Shown: positions 8,418 through 16,086 of the stretch, one piece after another
How the letters are laid out: the number at the start of each line of letters is the position of its first letter
Position numbering within the stretch: position 1 is the stretch's first letter
Assembly (NCBI GenBank): GCA_965372355.1
Contig: CBDVBZ010000052.1
Span: 1-22,622 of the forward strand
Direction: 5' to 3'
Origin: CBDVBZ01 sp965372355
GTDB lineage: Bacteria > Krumholzibacteriota > Krumholzibacteriia > WVZY01
DNA length: 22,622 nt
Notes under the pieces: model-generated
The model's database searches: none
What the model was told of the DNA's origin: nothing
The model's input: only the letters and a program-made list of their open reading frames with translations
Made by a program: the position numbers and the translations under genes

Positions 8418-9068
8418 TTGACTCATACACTTCACCGGTGTGGAAACGAGAAATCTCTCGAAGGAGATTATGTGTTTCTTTGCACTCCGGCAAAAGGAGT
8501 GAACACCCAAGGTGCCGCAGAAAAACTAATTAAGGTTTTAGATATTGTTATGGAGGTTGGGCCCGCAAACATTGGCTTTTATGGCCATGGCAGTATTTTG
8601 ACTGATATTTCTATAGACGACGTAAAAAACCGTTTTCATGATAACTCCAGAATTCGTTGCTGTTTTGACGAGAAGGAGAAACTCAAAGAAGTCCTGAGAA
8701 GGGTGAAGGATGAGGATCTCGGACTTTCAATCACTGTAAGTGGCCTGATAAGTGAAATAAAGGAGATAAGCAAAGAACTGGAACTGAAGCCTCACACCAT
8801 CAACATTTCTTGCGGAGTCTTTGGACGAGTAGATCACCTCCCTACAAAAGAAGTAATGGAAGTGTCTACTATGTGTGGCCATGGATTGATCAGCGCTAAA
8901 CTCATAGAAGAAGTAATAAATAGACTGCGCAAAGGTGAGATGAAACTTGATGAAGCAATTCACACGCTAGGTGGACCTTGCACGTGTGGTATTTTCAACC
9001 CTTCCAGGGCGCGTGAGACTCTGACGGCCATTGTCAACGAACAGGTGAGCGATGACCGTTTGAAGTAA
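8418..9068 (+). CDS. cysteine-rich conserved protein, possible metal or Fe-S binder
   Basis: This 216-residue protein starts at TTG, with AAGGAGA seven bases upstream. Cysteines sit at 8, 22 (FLCTPAKG), 81-82, 132 (SCGVFGR), 153 (TMCGHGLIS) and 188/190 (GPCTCGIFNPSRA). The MCGHG and CTCGIFN motifs look like ligand or active-site motifs and probably hold a metal or Fe-S cluster with help from the preceding ferredoxin-like protein. The 90-130 segment is a charged helical region. No signal peptide or membrane segment is present, so it is cytoplasmic. I think I have seen the CGHG...CxCGxFN pattern in anaerobe and archaeal hypothetical proteins, but I cannot attach a function. It is the last gene of the AT-rich operon; no clear terminator follows. 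Confidence 0.78.
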   Translation: MTHTLHRCGNEKSLEGDYVFLCTPAKGVNTQGAAEKLIKVLDIVMEVGPANIGFYGHGSILTDISIDDVKNRFHDNSRIRCCFDEKEKLKEVLRRVKDEDLGLSITVSGLISEIKEISKELELKPHTINISCGVFGRVDHLPTKEVMEVSTMCGHGLISAKLIEEVINRLRKGEMKLDEAIHTLGGPCTCGIFNPSRARETLTAIVNEQVSDDRLK

Positions 9069-9424
9069 TCTGGATAGTGGTGATGACCTGCCCTCGGCTT
9101 TGCACGACTCCCAGAGTTAGCCCGCCAGGCCATTAATGACGTTTTCTATCCCTAGGCTGAGCCCGAGACGACCCTCAATGGATCTTTCGGGGCACCCCCT
9201 TTGCGAGATGCTGAGGCAGGGTCCGCAGCGCTGTGCTGGCAGCATTCTTGCACACCACTCCTCATACGTTGCCGGTGCGTCTACGTATCTGATTATACAG
9301 CAACGATATCCGATCTGCATTCGCTTGTCGTGATGCTATCCGGTCAGATCAAGTCGCCCTCGGTTCGTGCAGATTTGACGTAACCCAGTTCAAAAAACCT
9401 ACGATCACGACGTCGGGAGGCAAC
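9069..9424. other. intergenic region after the AT-rich operon
   Basis: In these 356 bp I find no gene with a ribosome site, no strong hairpin and no tRNA-like end or direct repeat that would mark an integration site. GC content rises again to the level of the flanking chromosome within the first 100 bp. A minus-strand open frame at 9117-9320 is Cys-containing but has no recognisable features. Confidence 0.4.
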
Positions 9425-10057
9425 ATGACTCAAATACGGATCTTCACCCTGATCGCGGCAGGCCTGCTGCTTGCCGTCGGGTGCTCCAAACGGGTGCTCG
9501 TCGAAATACCCGCACGAGTAGACCTGCAACCCTATGACGTCGTTGGCATCGTCGAATTCACATCCGACGCAGAAGGCAACCTCGCATCGTTTACGACGCA
9601 ACGGTTCATCCAGGCGCTGCAGGAGTCGCAGCCGGGCGTGCGGGTTCTCGAACTCGGGGATGCATCGGAGCTCCGGCAGAGGATGGGAACCGACGAGCTC
9701 GATTTCACTGCGATAAGAGCCATCGGGGAACAATACGGAGTCAACGTCGTTGTTGTAGGCGAGTTGGTCGTCTCAAACGTGCGACCGAGCATCGACCTGA
9801 GCACGATGGTAACGACGATGAGCGCGAGCGCCAAAGTCGATGCGTCGCTGACAACACGCCTGTTCGAGACCGCGCGAGGCGCGACCCTGTGGACGAAGTC
9901 CACCCGCGGGACACGAACCGTCGCCCATATTGGCCTGGGCCTCGGCGGCTCGATTCGTTTCGACGCCGAAGACCCCGAGCGGGCATACGGGGAACTCGTC
10001 GACGCGCTGATCTTCGACGTGACGAGAGACTTCCGCGTCACCTACGCGCGCCAGTGA
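9425..10057 (+). CDS. CsgG/TolB-like lipoprotein
   Basis: This 210-residue lipoprotein has a signal peptide ending LLAVGC, with cysteine 20 as the acylation site. The mature protein has the alternating strand-helix look of the CsgG/TolB-N-like fold found in several outer-membrane lipoproteins: VVGIVEFTSDAEGNLASFTT, then LQESQPGVRVLELG, then AIGEQYGVNVVVVGELVVS. It ends with strands (ASLTTRLFETARGATLWTKS) typical of the final sheet. Such proteins often act as periplasmic components of envelope complexes, but no partner is evident here. The start has a strong GGGAGG site. It is isolated, with large gaps on both sides, and the GC content is that of the main chromosome. Confidence 0.75.
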   Translation: MTQIRIFTLIAAGLLLAVGCSKRVLVEIPARVDLQPYDVVGIVEFTSDAEGNLASFTTQRFIQALQESQPGVRVLELGDASELRQRMGTDELDFTAIRAIGEQYGVNVVVVGELVVSNVRPSIDLSTMVTTMSASAKVDASLTTRLFETARGATLWTKSTRGTRTVAHIGLGLGGSIRFDAEDPERAYGELVDALIFDVTRDFRVTYARQ

Positions 10058-10494
10058 TCGAAACGGCGCCATTCCAAACACGCGTTGCGGTAGCAACCGC
10101 CGACCCGGTTCGCATTCGATCTAGGGACAGACGATTCTTCGCCGGATACTCGTACCTGTCGCCGCTGAGTGCGCCGCTGCCTTCCTCATAGTCATTCCAA
10201 AAGCCCGTCACTGCAGCCGAACCCCGAAACCCGTTTCGGCAATTGGGGCTTGGACAACAACGGCGACGGTAAGTACGACGTAGTCGAAGCAACAGACGAC
10301 TGCGTTAGCGTGGCGCCTGTCGAAAATTCGACCTGGGGCCGCATTAAGGCGTTGTTCGTGGTCGAGTTAGACGCGCGGTGGTCGGGCTCGACCGTTGCCA
10401 CTACTGATCGGGTCTGAAAGGTTTTTGCTAGACAAAAGGGAACTCAGCTTGGGGTGCCGATCCCTAGCGGCACAGCGGCCAGGAAGACTTCTCA
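10058..10494. other. intergenic region with apparent coding debris
   Basis: This 437-bp gap lies between convergent genes. It holds no intact gene. One plus-strand stretch (10241-10357) reads like the C-terminal end of a secreted protein and is listed separately. On the minus strand around 10120-10220 another protein-like stretch (GFWNDYEEGSGALSGDRYEY) reads without a start signal. A short hairpin with CCGAAA/TTTCGG arms is at 10224-10239. The region may be decayed coding DNA. Confidence 0.3.
10241..10357 (+). pseudogene. possible remnant of a secreted protein's C-terminus
   Basis: The frame reads NWGLDNNGDGKYDVVEATDD followed by CVSVAPVENSTWGRIKALF. DNNGDGKYD fits a dockerin/EF-hand-type calcium loop (DxNxDGxxD). 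The ending STWGRIKALF resembles C-termini I remember from secreted proteins of FCB-group bacteria, which usually stop one residue later; here the frame runs on with unrelated residues. No ribosome site or upstream domain is present. It may be a decayed gene end. Chance cannot be excluded. Confidence 0.27.
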
Positions 10495-12993
10495 TCACGG
10501 AGACGTCCAAAATGTCCAAACGGGACCCGGCGTTTCATTCCCGTGCTCGTCCTTCACGACGATTTGCCAGTAATACTGGATCCCGTTATTGAGCCGTACG
10601 TTCAGAAAAGAATCCACAATATCGCTGGCCGCCAACGCAATCGGTGGGTTGACAGTATCCAAAAGCACATCGTACCGAAGGGGGTCTCCCTCCGGGTCGG
10701 TAGCGTTCCAACGGAGGTCCGTGACGACCGACACCTCGGTCGCGCCATCGGCTGGGGTGGGTTTGCCCGGCGCGTCCGGCGGCTGGTTTGCCCCGGTCCG
10801 AAATACCCATACGGGACCCAGCGTTTCATTCTCGTGATCGTCCCTTACGACGACTCGCCAGTAATACTCGGTCCCGTACTTAAGCTCCACGTTAAGAAAA
10901 CCATCCGCGATATCGCCGGCCGCCAGGGCAATCGGCGGGTTGGCAGTATCCAAATGCACATCGTACCGAAGCGGGTCTCCCTCTGGGTCCGTAGCGTTCC
11001 AAAGGAGCGCCGTGATGACCGGCACCTCGACCGCGCCATCGGCCGGGTCGGGTTTGCTCGGCGGGTCCGGCGGCTGGTTTGCCACGGTCCGAAATACCCA
11101 TACGGGACCCAGCGTTTCATTCTCGTGATCGTCCCTTACGACGACTCGCCAGTAATACTCGGTCCCGTACTTAAGCTCCACGTTAAGAAAACCATCCGCG
11201 ATATCGCCGGCCGCCAGGGCAATCGGCGGGTTGGCAGTATCCAAATGCACATCGTACCGAAGCGGGTCTCCCTCTGGGTCCGTAGCGTTCCAAAGGAGCG
11301 CCGTGATGACCGGCACCTCGACCGCACCATCGGCTGGGTCGGGTTTGCTCGGCGGGTCCGGCGGTTCGTTTGGCGGTGGCACCGTGAGAAACGACCACAC
11401 AGGTCCCGGGGTCTCGTTCCCGTGATCATCCTTCACCACCACCTGCCAGTAGTACGCGTTGTCATGTTTGAGGTCTCCGGGGACGTCAACCCACGTATTT
11501 GGGACATCCACTGCCAGAACTTGAACCGGTGGATTGCTGTTGTCGAAGAACACATCGTGCAGAAGCGGATCCCCCTCCGGGTCGGAGGATGTCCAAGTGA
11601 GCTCCACGTTGATCGGCACCTCGGTCGCGCCATCGGCTGGGTCGGGTTTGCCCGGTGCGTTCGGCGGCTCATTCAGCGCAGCCGCCGTTGTAAAGGACCA
11701 GATCGTGCCCCGGGTCTCATTCCCGGCGGTGTCGAAAACCACCACCCGCCAGTAATAGAGCATTCCATGCTGAAGATCTGCCGGCGGTTTGATAAAGGTC
11801 TCACTGATACCGGTGGCCACCGTCGTCGCCGGAGGAGTCTTCGTGTCCAGATAAACATCATGAACCAATGGATCACCTTCGGGGTCTGAAGAATTCCAAT
11901 CCAGCGTCACATTGACCGGTACATCGACCGCGCCATTGGATGGCATGGGGGTTCCGGGTAGATCCGGAGGTTGGTTCTGTCCGGCCACCGTTACAAAGGT
12001 CCACACCGGTCCCTGCGTCTCATGCCCGTGATCGTCCTTTACTATCACCCGCCAGTAGTACGTATCCGCGTTCTTGAGATCCCCAGGAGGGTCAAAAAAC
12101 TTGTCTGTGATGTCCGTCGCGATAGCATTCGTCGGTGGGTTGTTGTTGTCAAAAAGAACATCGTGTGTCAACGGGTCTCCGTCCGGATCGGAGGAGGTCC
12201 AGCTGAGGGTCGTTGTGACCGGTACATCGACCGCGCCATCGGAGGGGGAGGGCGTGCCCGGCGAATTTGGAGGCTGATTCTGCTGTTGTGCTTCCGTTAC
12301 AAGAGTCCACACCGGTCCCGTGGTTTCGTTCCCCGCCGTGTCCTTCACGACGACCTGCCAGTAGTATGTGTCCTCGTAATTGAGGTCTGTGGTGACCGAG
12401 AATGACTTCTCAGAGATATCAGTCGCCACGGTCGTCACCGGGGGAGTGATCGTATCCAAACGGACATCGTGCGTCAAAGGATCCCCGTCCGGATCGGAGG
12501 AGGTCCAGCTGAGCGTCACATTGATCGACACACCGGCTGCACCGTCGGATGGAGACGGGCTCCCCGGCGGATTCGGAGACTCATTTCCGGCCGCCATCGT
12601 CGTGAACCACCACACCGGACCGGACGTTTGATTGTCGTTGTTATCTTTCGCAACCACCCTCCAGTAGTAAACGCTACTGTGATTCAATATGCCGGGGTCG
12701 TAGGTGTTCATCGTCCGGTCTCGCACCTGAATCGGCGGAGTCGCGCTGGTACCGAAATACAGGTCATACGCCAGAGCATCTTTGTCTGGATCCGTGCAGT
12801 CCCAGCTGACGTTGACGTCGGTTTGGGCAACCCCACCGTTCAACGGCAGTGGGTTCGTGGGTTGGTTGGGGGGGCTATTGGGCTCTAAGCCCTTTGAACA
12901 CGCGGCCAGCCAGGCACAGGACAAGAGAAGCAGAATCACAGACAGTCTGAGAAGAAATCCACCCCTTGTCTGAGCGCTCCGGGCTGTGGTCAT
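10495..12993 (-). CDS. large lipoprotein with eight fibronectin-III-like repeats
   Basis: This 832-residue predicted surface or periplasmic lipoprotein has a signal peptide ending AWLAAC, with lipidated cysteine 32. The rest is eight tandem beta-sandwich modules of about 97-101 residues. Each opens with NQPP-PGxPxPxDGA, continues with LxWxSSDPDGDPLxHDVxxD and ends with YYWRVVVKDxxGNETxGPVWxFxT. These resemble bacterial Fn3/Ig-like domains used as spacers or adhesive stalks. No catalytic domain or C-terminal sorting domain follows the last module, so the protein is all stalk. Modules 6 and 7 are nearly identical in protein and DNA. The ATG at 12993 has GGAGG six bases upstream; a TTG five codons earlier is less likely. 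A promoter lies at 13184-13213. A related gene (13235-14566) sits upstream on the same strand. Confidence 0.85.
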   Translation of the reverse strand: MTTARSAQTRGGFLLRLSVILLLLSCAWLAACSKGLEPNSPPNQPTNPLPLNGGVAQTDVNVSWDCTDPDKDALAYDLYFGTSATPPIQVRDRTMNTYDPGILNHSSVYYWRVVAKDNNDNQTSGPVWWFTTMAAGNESPNPPGSPSPSDGAAGVSINVTLSWTSSDPDGDPLTHDVRLDTITPPVTTVATDISEKSFSVTTDLNYEDTYYWQVVVKDTAGNETTGPVWTLVTEAQQQNQPPNSPGTPSPSDGAVDVPVTTTLSWTSSDPDGDPLTHDVLFDNNNPPTNAIATDITDKFFDPPGDLKNADTYYWRVIVKDDHGHETQGPVWTFVTVAGQNQPPDLPGTPMPSNGAVDVPVNVTLDWNSSDPEGDPLVHDVYLDTKTPPATTVATGISETFIKPPADLQHGMLYYWRVVVFDTAGNETRGTIWSFTTAAALNEPPNAPGKPDPADGATEVPINVELTWTSSDPEGDPLLHDVFFDNSNPPVQVLAVDVPNTWVDVPGDLKHDNAYYWQVVVKDDHGNETPGPVWSFLTVPPPNEPPDPPSKPDPADGAVEVPVITALLWNATDPEGDPLRYDVHLDTANPPIALAAGDIADGFLNVELKYGTEYYWRVVVRDDHENETLGPVWVFRTVANQPPDPPSKPDPADGAVEVPVITALLWNATDPEGDPLRYDVHLDTANPPIALAAGDIADGFLNVELKYGTEYYWRVVVRDDHENETLGPVWVFRTGANQPPDAPGKPTPADGATEVSVVTDLRWNATDPEGDPLRYDVLLDTVNPPIALAASDIVDSFLNVRLNNGIQYYWQIVVKDEHGNETPGPVWTFWTSP
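10794..11364. repeat. near-identical 291-bp tandem duplication inside the Fn3-like gene
   Basis: Bases 10794-11073 recur at 11085-11364 with an offset of exactly 291 bp (97 codons, one module). I count two mismatches over about 280 bp. Neighbouring modules share the protein pattern but are far less alike in DNA. This indicates a recent in-frame duplication or gene conversion, and a likely site of length variation. Confidence 0.88.
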
Positions 12994-13183
12994 GGGGGAC
13001 CTCCGCAAGGGCGATCAGCGGGGCCATCCTGCCGACTATCCGTTTCGAATGAGCCGCGTGTTGGGCATGGCGCCCGAGAAAATCCTAGACATGGGCTTGG
13101 TCCCGCCGCTGGCATACGCTTCCCCTGGTGCAAAGGGCGAAATCGAGAGGCAGACTTCGCCACCGACGTGTGCCGGCAATCTA

Positions 13184-13213
13184 AATTGTACCACACCGAG
13201 ATGCAACGATCAA
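13184..13213 (-). promoter_or_regulatory. extended -10 promoter for the eight-repeat lipoprotein gene
   Basis: Read on the minus strand, TTGATC (13213-13208) is followed after 17 bases by TACAAT (13190-13185), with TGG directly before it (extended -10). The leader to the ATG at 12993 would be about 185 bases. The 12-base block TGTGGTACAATT recurs upstream of the related gene at 14566. Confidence 0.45.
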
Positions 13214-13234
13214 TCAAGGATATCGGTGAACTGC

Positions 13235-14566
13235 TCACGGGCGGTAATTGAGGATCGTACCGTTCATCCCCGTGGCATAAACGTCATTCCCCGAGCTTCC
13301 CCACACAGCGAAGAGTGCCTCGGTGCTCCCGCTGCTCATCGCGGTCCAGCTCGAGCCGTTGTAGCGGAGTATCACGCCTTCGGTTCCGACGGCGAACACG
13401 TCGTCCCACGAGCTTCCCCACACGCCGTAAATACGGTAAACATCGGTTGTGTAGGGGTGATCCATCTCACTCCAAACCTGTCCGTCATAGTGAAGAATCT
13501 TACTCCCACTGCCCACCGCGAAGACGTCGCTCTCGGAGCTTCCCCAAACGGCATCTAATGACCATGTGGACGGATGAGACATTCCCGACCAGCTAGTCCC
13601 GTTGTAGTAACGGATGATGCCCGCACCTCCGCCAGTCTTGGATCCGACGCCGAAAACCTTGCCACTTGGACTCCCCCAGATGCCCCGCACGATGCCACCC
13701 GTGTTGTCGGCATGGATGGTCCACTCATCGTCGGGGTTTCCGTTGTAATGCAGAATGTGGTCGTCCCCACCCGCGAAAACATTCGTTCCCGAAAAACCCC
13801 AGATCGAGTAGACGGGGCTGACGTCCACGACGGGAAGCTCCATCGTTCGCCAACCCACACTGTTGTAGCGGTAGATCCCCGTCGTGTTGATGTTGCCGAT
13901 GACCACAAAGACACTGTCCGGGCCGCTTCCCCAGATCCCTTGAGGTAGGCCCGTATACCCGAAAGGCAGGCTGATCTCGACCCACTCACGGGTCATGTTG
14001 CCGTTGAAGTGCAGAACGGCTGGCTGGGATGGAGATCCTGGAGACCACCCGGCCGCAAACACGTCGTTTGCAGAGTTAGCCCACACACTGCCAATCGAAC
14101 CCATGCCTGCAGGCATGTTGGTTTCTCTATTCCAAGCGCCGGCCCGGGTCGAAAACGTCCAAACGCTACTGACCGCAGAGTTACCCTTGCCGTCCTTTGC
14201 CTCGATTTTCCAATGGTACGTTGTCGCGAGCCGCAACTCACTGGGTGCATAGCTTGTCCCCTGATGATTCCGCTTTACCCAGTCGTTCTCACCGGGGGCA
14301 CCGTTGGAAGCCATATAAATGTCGTACGTGAGGCTGTTGTTTTCCGGGTCCGAACACTCCCATTCAAGTGTTACCAGGACTTCCTGGTCGGTGGCGCCGT
14401 CAAGGGGTGCCGTGGGTTCAGCGTCAAAGACGGGCGCGCGGTTCTCGGGCTCAATGGGGTCCGAGCAACCTTCCAGCACCACCGCAAAACCCCAGACACA
14501 CAGGAAGAAGAGCGCGGATGCGCCAATGGCTCTCGGTCTCGAGTATTTCGACGGACATGTGTGCAT
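13235..14566 (-). CDS. lipoprotein with one Fn3-like domain and WGSS-type propeller repeats
   Basis: This 443-residue exported protein has a hydrophobic signal ending VVLEGC, with cysteine 34 as the probable lipid site (Glu at -2 is unusual for a lipobox). One Fn3-like module follows (PTAPLDGATDQ, LEWECSDPENNSLTYDIY, TTYHWKIEAKDGKGN), closely related to the modules of the neighbouring 832-residue protein. The remainder is about seven to eight repeats built around IWGSSxxDVFAVG...ILHYNGxxW, the signature of secreted propeller-like proteins of unknown role in environmental bacteria. The repeats are probably the blades of one beta-propeller that binds a ligand or surface. AAGGAGA precedes the ATG at 14566; an upstream in-frame start at 14605 lacks such a site. 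It probably acts in the same place as its neighbour, as a receptor or adhesin. That is inference. Confidence 0.82.
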   Translation of the reverse strand: MHTCPSKYSRPRAIGASALFFLCVWGFAVVLEGCSDPIEPENRAPVFDAEPTAPLDGATDQEVLVTLEWECSDPENNSLTYDIYMASNGAPGENDWVKRNHQGTSYAPSELRLATTYHWKIEAKDGKGNSAVSSVWTFSTRAGAWNRETNMPAGMGSIGSVWANSANDVFAAGWSPGSPSQPAVLHFNGNMTREWVEISLPFGYTGLPQGIWGSGPDSVFVVIGNINTTGIYRYNSVGWRTMELPVVDVSPVYSIWGFSGTNVFAGGDDHILHYNGNPDDEWTIHADNTGGIVRGIWGSPSGKVFGVGSKTGGGAGIIRYYNGTSWSGMSHPSTWSLDAVWGSSESDVFAVGSGSKILHYDGQVWSEMDHPYTTDVYRIYGVWGSSWDDVFAVGTEGVILRYNGSSWTAMSSGSTEALFAVWGSSGNDVYATGMNGTILNYRP

Positions 14567-15274
14567 TTTCGGGTCTCCTTGACGGTCATTTTGGCAAATC
14601 GCCAAGACTAGCGGAGTTAGTGAGAACGAAAAACGAACTTCATGTGGGGACTCTTGCTTCTCAATTGTACCACAGCGACCCCTCCGGCGCAGTATTCAAA
14701 CACCGATCTGATTCGAACGGTGTTCTCGATTCGTCCGGTCAGGGTTGCCAACCACTGTTCCGTGAGGCACGATCCACCGGTGAACACGGCGCTTCATCGT
14801 GCCGGGATGTCAGGGCGGCGAGTTGCCGAAGCGACAAGAAAGGCGACATGATTTCCCTTGATTTGCATCCCAATATCTGGTAAGCACTTTAGTTGAAACG
14901 GAGTGCATTGGGGGGCGACACCCTGAGCCTTCACATCTTCTTGATCTGGCGGTTGTTCCTAGCCATTCACCTTTGACTTTCTGCAAGGTGCCAGCCAGGT
15001 TCCCCAATAAAATCTGGAGCGACGGGAGCCATGTGGTGCTCCCGGTTTGAAGCGGGTTCCGCCGAGCGTTGGGCGCGGGTGTGCGCGTGAGCGTATTTGC
15101 CAGGCGCACATCGCTTGGGGTCAACGGAACCGCAGGTTTTGATGCACTTCTGGCGTGTTGCAAACTCCGTGAGAGTGCAGCAAAGGCGTTTCGCGCACCG
15201 CCTCTTCTGGTATTCCCGGAGTTATTAGAATCGTTGTACCTCACCGGAGTAATTTCGCCAAAGGAGGAAGTGAA
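14567..15274. other. 708-bp divergent intergenic region
   Basis: This is the largest gap in the window, between the minus-strand propeller lipoprotein gene and the plus-strand DUF6345-like gene. It holds the extended -10 element at 14663-14674 and a perfect 7-bp hairpin, CGGGAGC (15023-15029) and GCTCCCG (15038-15044), with an 8-base loop and no T-tract. A minus-strand frame of about 160 codons (14810-15298) is open but has no ribosome site and an Arg/Ser/Pro-rich composition, so I do not call it. No tRNA or mobile element was found. A TAGAAT (15226-15231) could be a -10 for the downstream gene, but no matching -35 is present. Confidence 0.4.
14663..14674 (-). promoter_or_regulatory. extended -10 element upstream of the propeller lipoprotein gene
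   Basis: On the minus strand TGTGGTACAATT contains TGG-TACAAT, an extended -10 like the one at 13184-13195. No good -35 lies 16-18 bases further upstream. The predicted leader to the ATG at 14566 is about 90 bases. A shared 12-mer alone is expected by chance in a window this size; the matching positions make it worth noting. Confidence 0.33.
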
Positions 15275-16003
15275 ATGCGAAGAGTGGGAGTCAGGCATTT
15301 GAAGGCTTCGTTTATGGTGGCAGTGACTCTGGCGTTGTTGATGACATCAGTGTCGTCATACGCATGGGAGGAAGGAGGATACGTCTACAACCGAGGTGAA
15401 AGCAGGTTTGTTGACAATGTCTACAACTTCCTCAAACACTTCAGTTATGACCAGTATTACTGGTGCTACGCGTACGAGTTCACGACGCACAAGAACTCCT
15501 ACGTGGACAACATGGATATCGCCTACTACTCGGGTCACGGCAACTGGTGGTACATCGGGATGGGGCCCGGGGCCGGTAGCCCGTCGGGCGTGAATCTGAG
15601 GACGGCGGGGGGCTACGGCCAGACAGACCTGGAGTTCATCATATTCCAGTCCTGCAAGGTCCTACCCTCCATACCCGATCTGTCGAACTGGTGGAGCGCG
15701 TGGGTCCCCAACGGTATCTTCCAGGGGCTCCATCAAGCCATCGGTTATCGGACGAACAGCTACTCGGGCAATGGGATTTCGAACAACTTCGGTTCCCGGG
15801 TCCGCGCTAACCAGAGGGTTTGGCAGGCCTGGTTCGCCGCTGTGAACGACGAACGGAGTTGGTGGAGGGGTAGCTTCTATCCCGGCTACGCTTCCGCGAT
15901 GATGCATCCGGGGTGTGTCTACGACCGGTATTACTTCGACAGGGGAGCTCACCCCGATCCGCCAGCACACCACGGGGCTTTGAGGACATATTACCAGTAC
16001 TAG
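15275..16003 (+). CDS. exported DUF6345-like protein with caspase-style His/Cys pair
   Basis: This 242-residue protein has a cleavable signal peptide (cut likely after SSYA, residue 30). The mature part contains DIAYYSGHGN (81-90, His88) and DLEFIIFQSCKVL (118-130, Cys127), followed by WVPNGIFQGLHQAIGYRTNS (143-162). A hydrophobic strand ending SGHG and a second ending in xSC is the catalytic arrangement of clan CD peptidases (caspases, gingipains, CHAT), and I recall the overall pattern as DUF6345. Peptidase activity is inferred, not established. Aromatic content is high. The start has AAAGGAGG with ideal spacing. The next gene, 83 bp downstream, encodes a PepSY/FTP-like protein, the kind of domain that acts as an inhibitory propeptide in other proteases. 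The protein should act in the periplasm or outside the cell. Confidence 0.8.
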   Translation: MRRVGVRHLKASFMVAVTLALLMTSVSSYAWEEGGYVYNRGESRFVDNVYNFLKHFSYDQYYWCYAYEFTTHKNSYVDNMDIAYYSGHGNWWYIGMGPGAGSPSGVNLRTAGGYGQTDLEFIIFQSCKVLPSIPDLSNWWSAWVPNGIFQGLHQAIGYRTNSYSGNGISNNFGSRVRANQRVWQAWFAAVNDERSWWRGSFYPGYASAMMHPGCVYDRYYFDRGAHPDPPAHHGALRTYYQY

Positions 16004-16023
16004 CAAAAACTTTGCAGATTGTT

Positions 16024-16057
16024 GACGGCTCGATGGACCGCCGTCGACAGGCGGTCC
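16024..16057 (+). promoter_or_regulatory. two mutually exclusive hairpins between co-directional genes
   Basis: GACGGC (16024-16029) pairs with GCCGTC (16040-16045). GGACCGCC (16035-16042) pairs with GGCGGTCC (16050-16057). The two pairings share bases 16040-16042, so only one can form at a time. The 8-bp second helix ends about 17 bases before the AAGGAGG of the next gene. It may set the relative expression of the two genes or protect the upstream mRNA end. There is no T-tract. Confidence 0.45.
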
Positions 16058-16086
16058 GTAATTTGGAGATAACGAAGGAGGATGAA

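Noticed and set aside
9117..9320. 67-codon minus-strand frame with several cysteines
   Set aside because: It has no start signal and no motif spacing typical of a metal site; nothing in the context supports it.
10543..11889. A 448-codon plus-strand open frame opposite the repeat lipoprotein gene
   Set aside because: It is the antisense image of the repeated Fn3-like modules, with no start signal and a composition dictated by the other strand. The real gene has a signal peptide and clear domain repeats.
10495..12993. CRISPR or intergenic repeat array
   Set aside because: The repeats are about 291-303 bp, in frame and encode protein modules; there are no short repeats with unique spacers.
15015..15060. 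Group II intron domain V or transposon end around the 15023-15044 hairpin
   Set aside because: Only a simple 7-bp hairpin is present; there is no domain V sequence, no reverse transcriptase or transposase gene and no target duplication.
15913..16086. N-terminal extension of the propeptide-like protein
   Set aside because: It would overlap the end of the upstream gene and read through the hairpins. The ATG at 16087 has an ideal ribosome site and a signal peptide directly after it.
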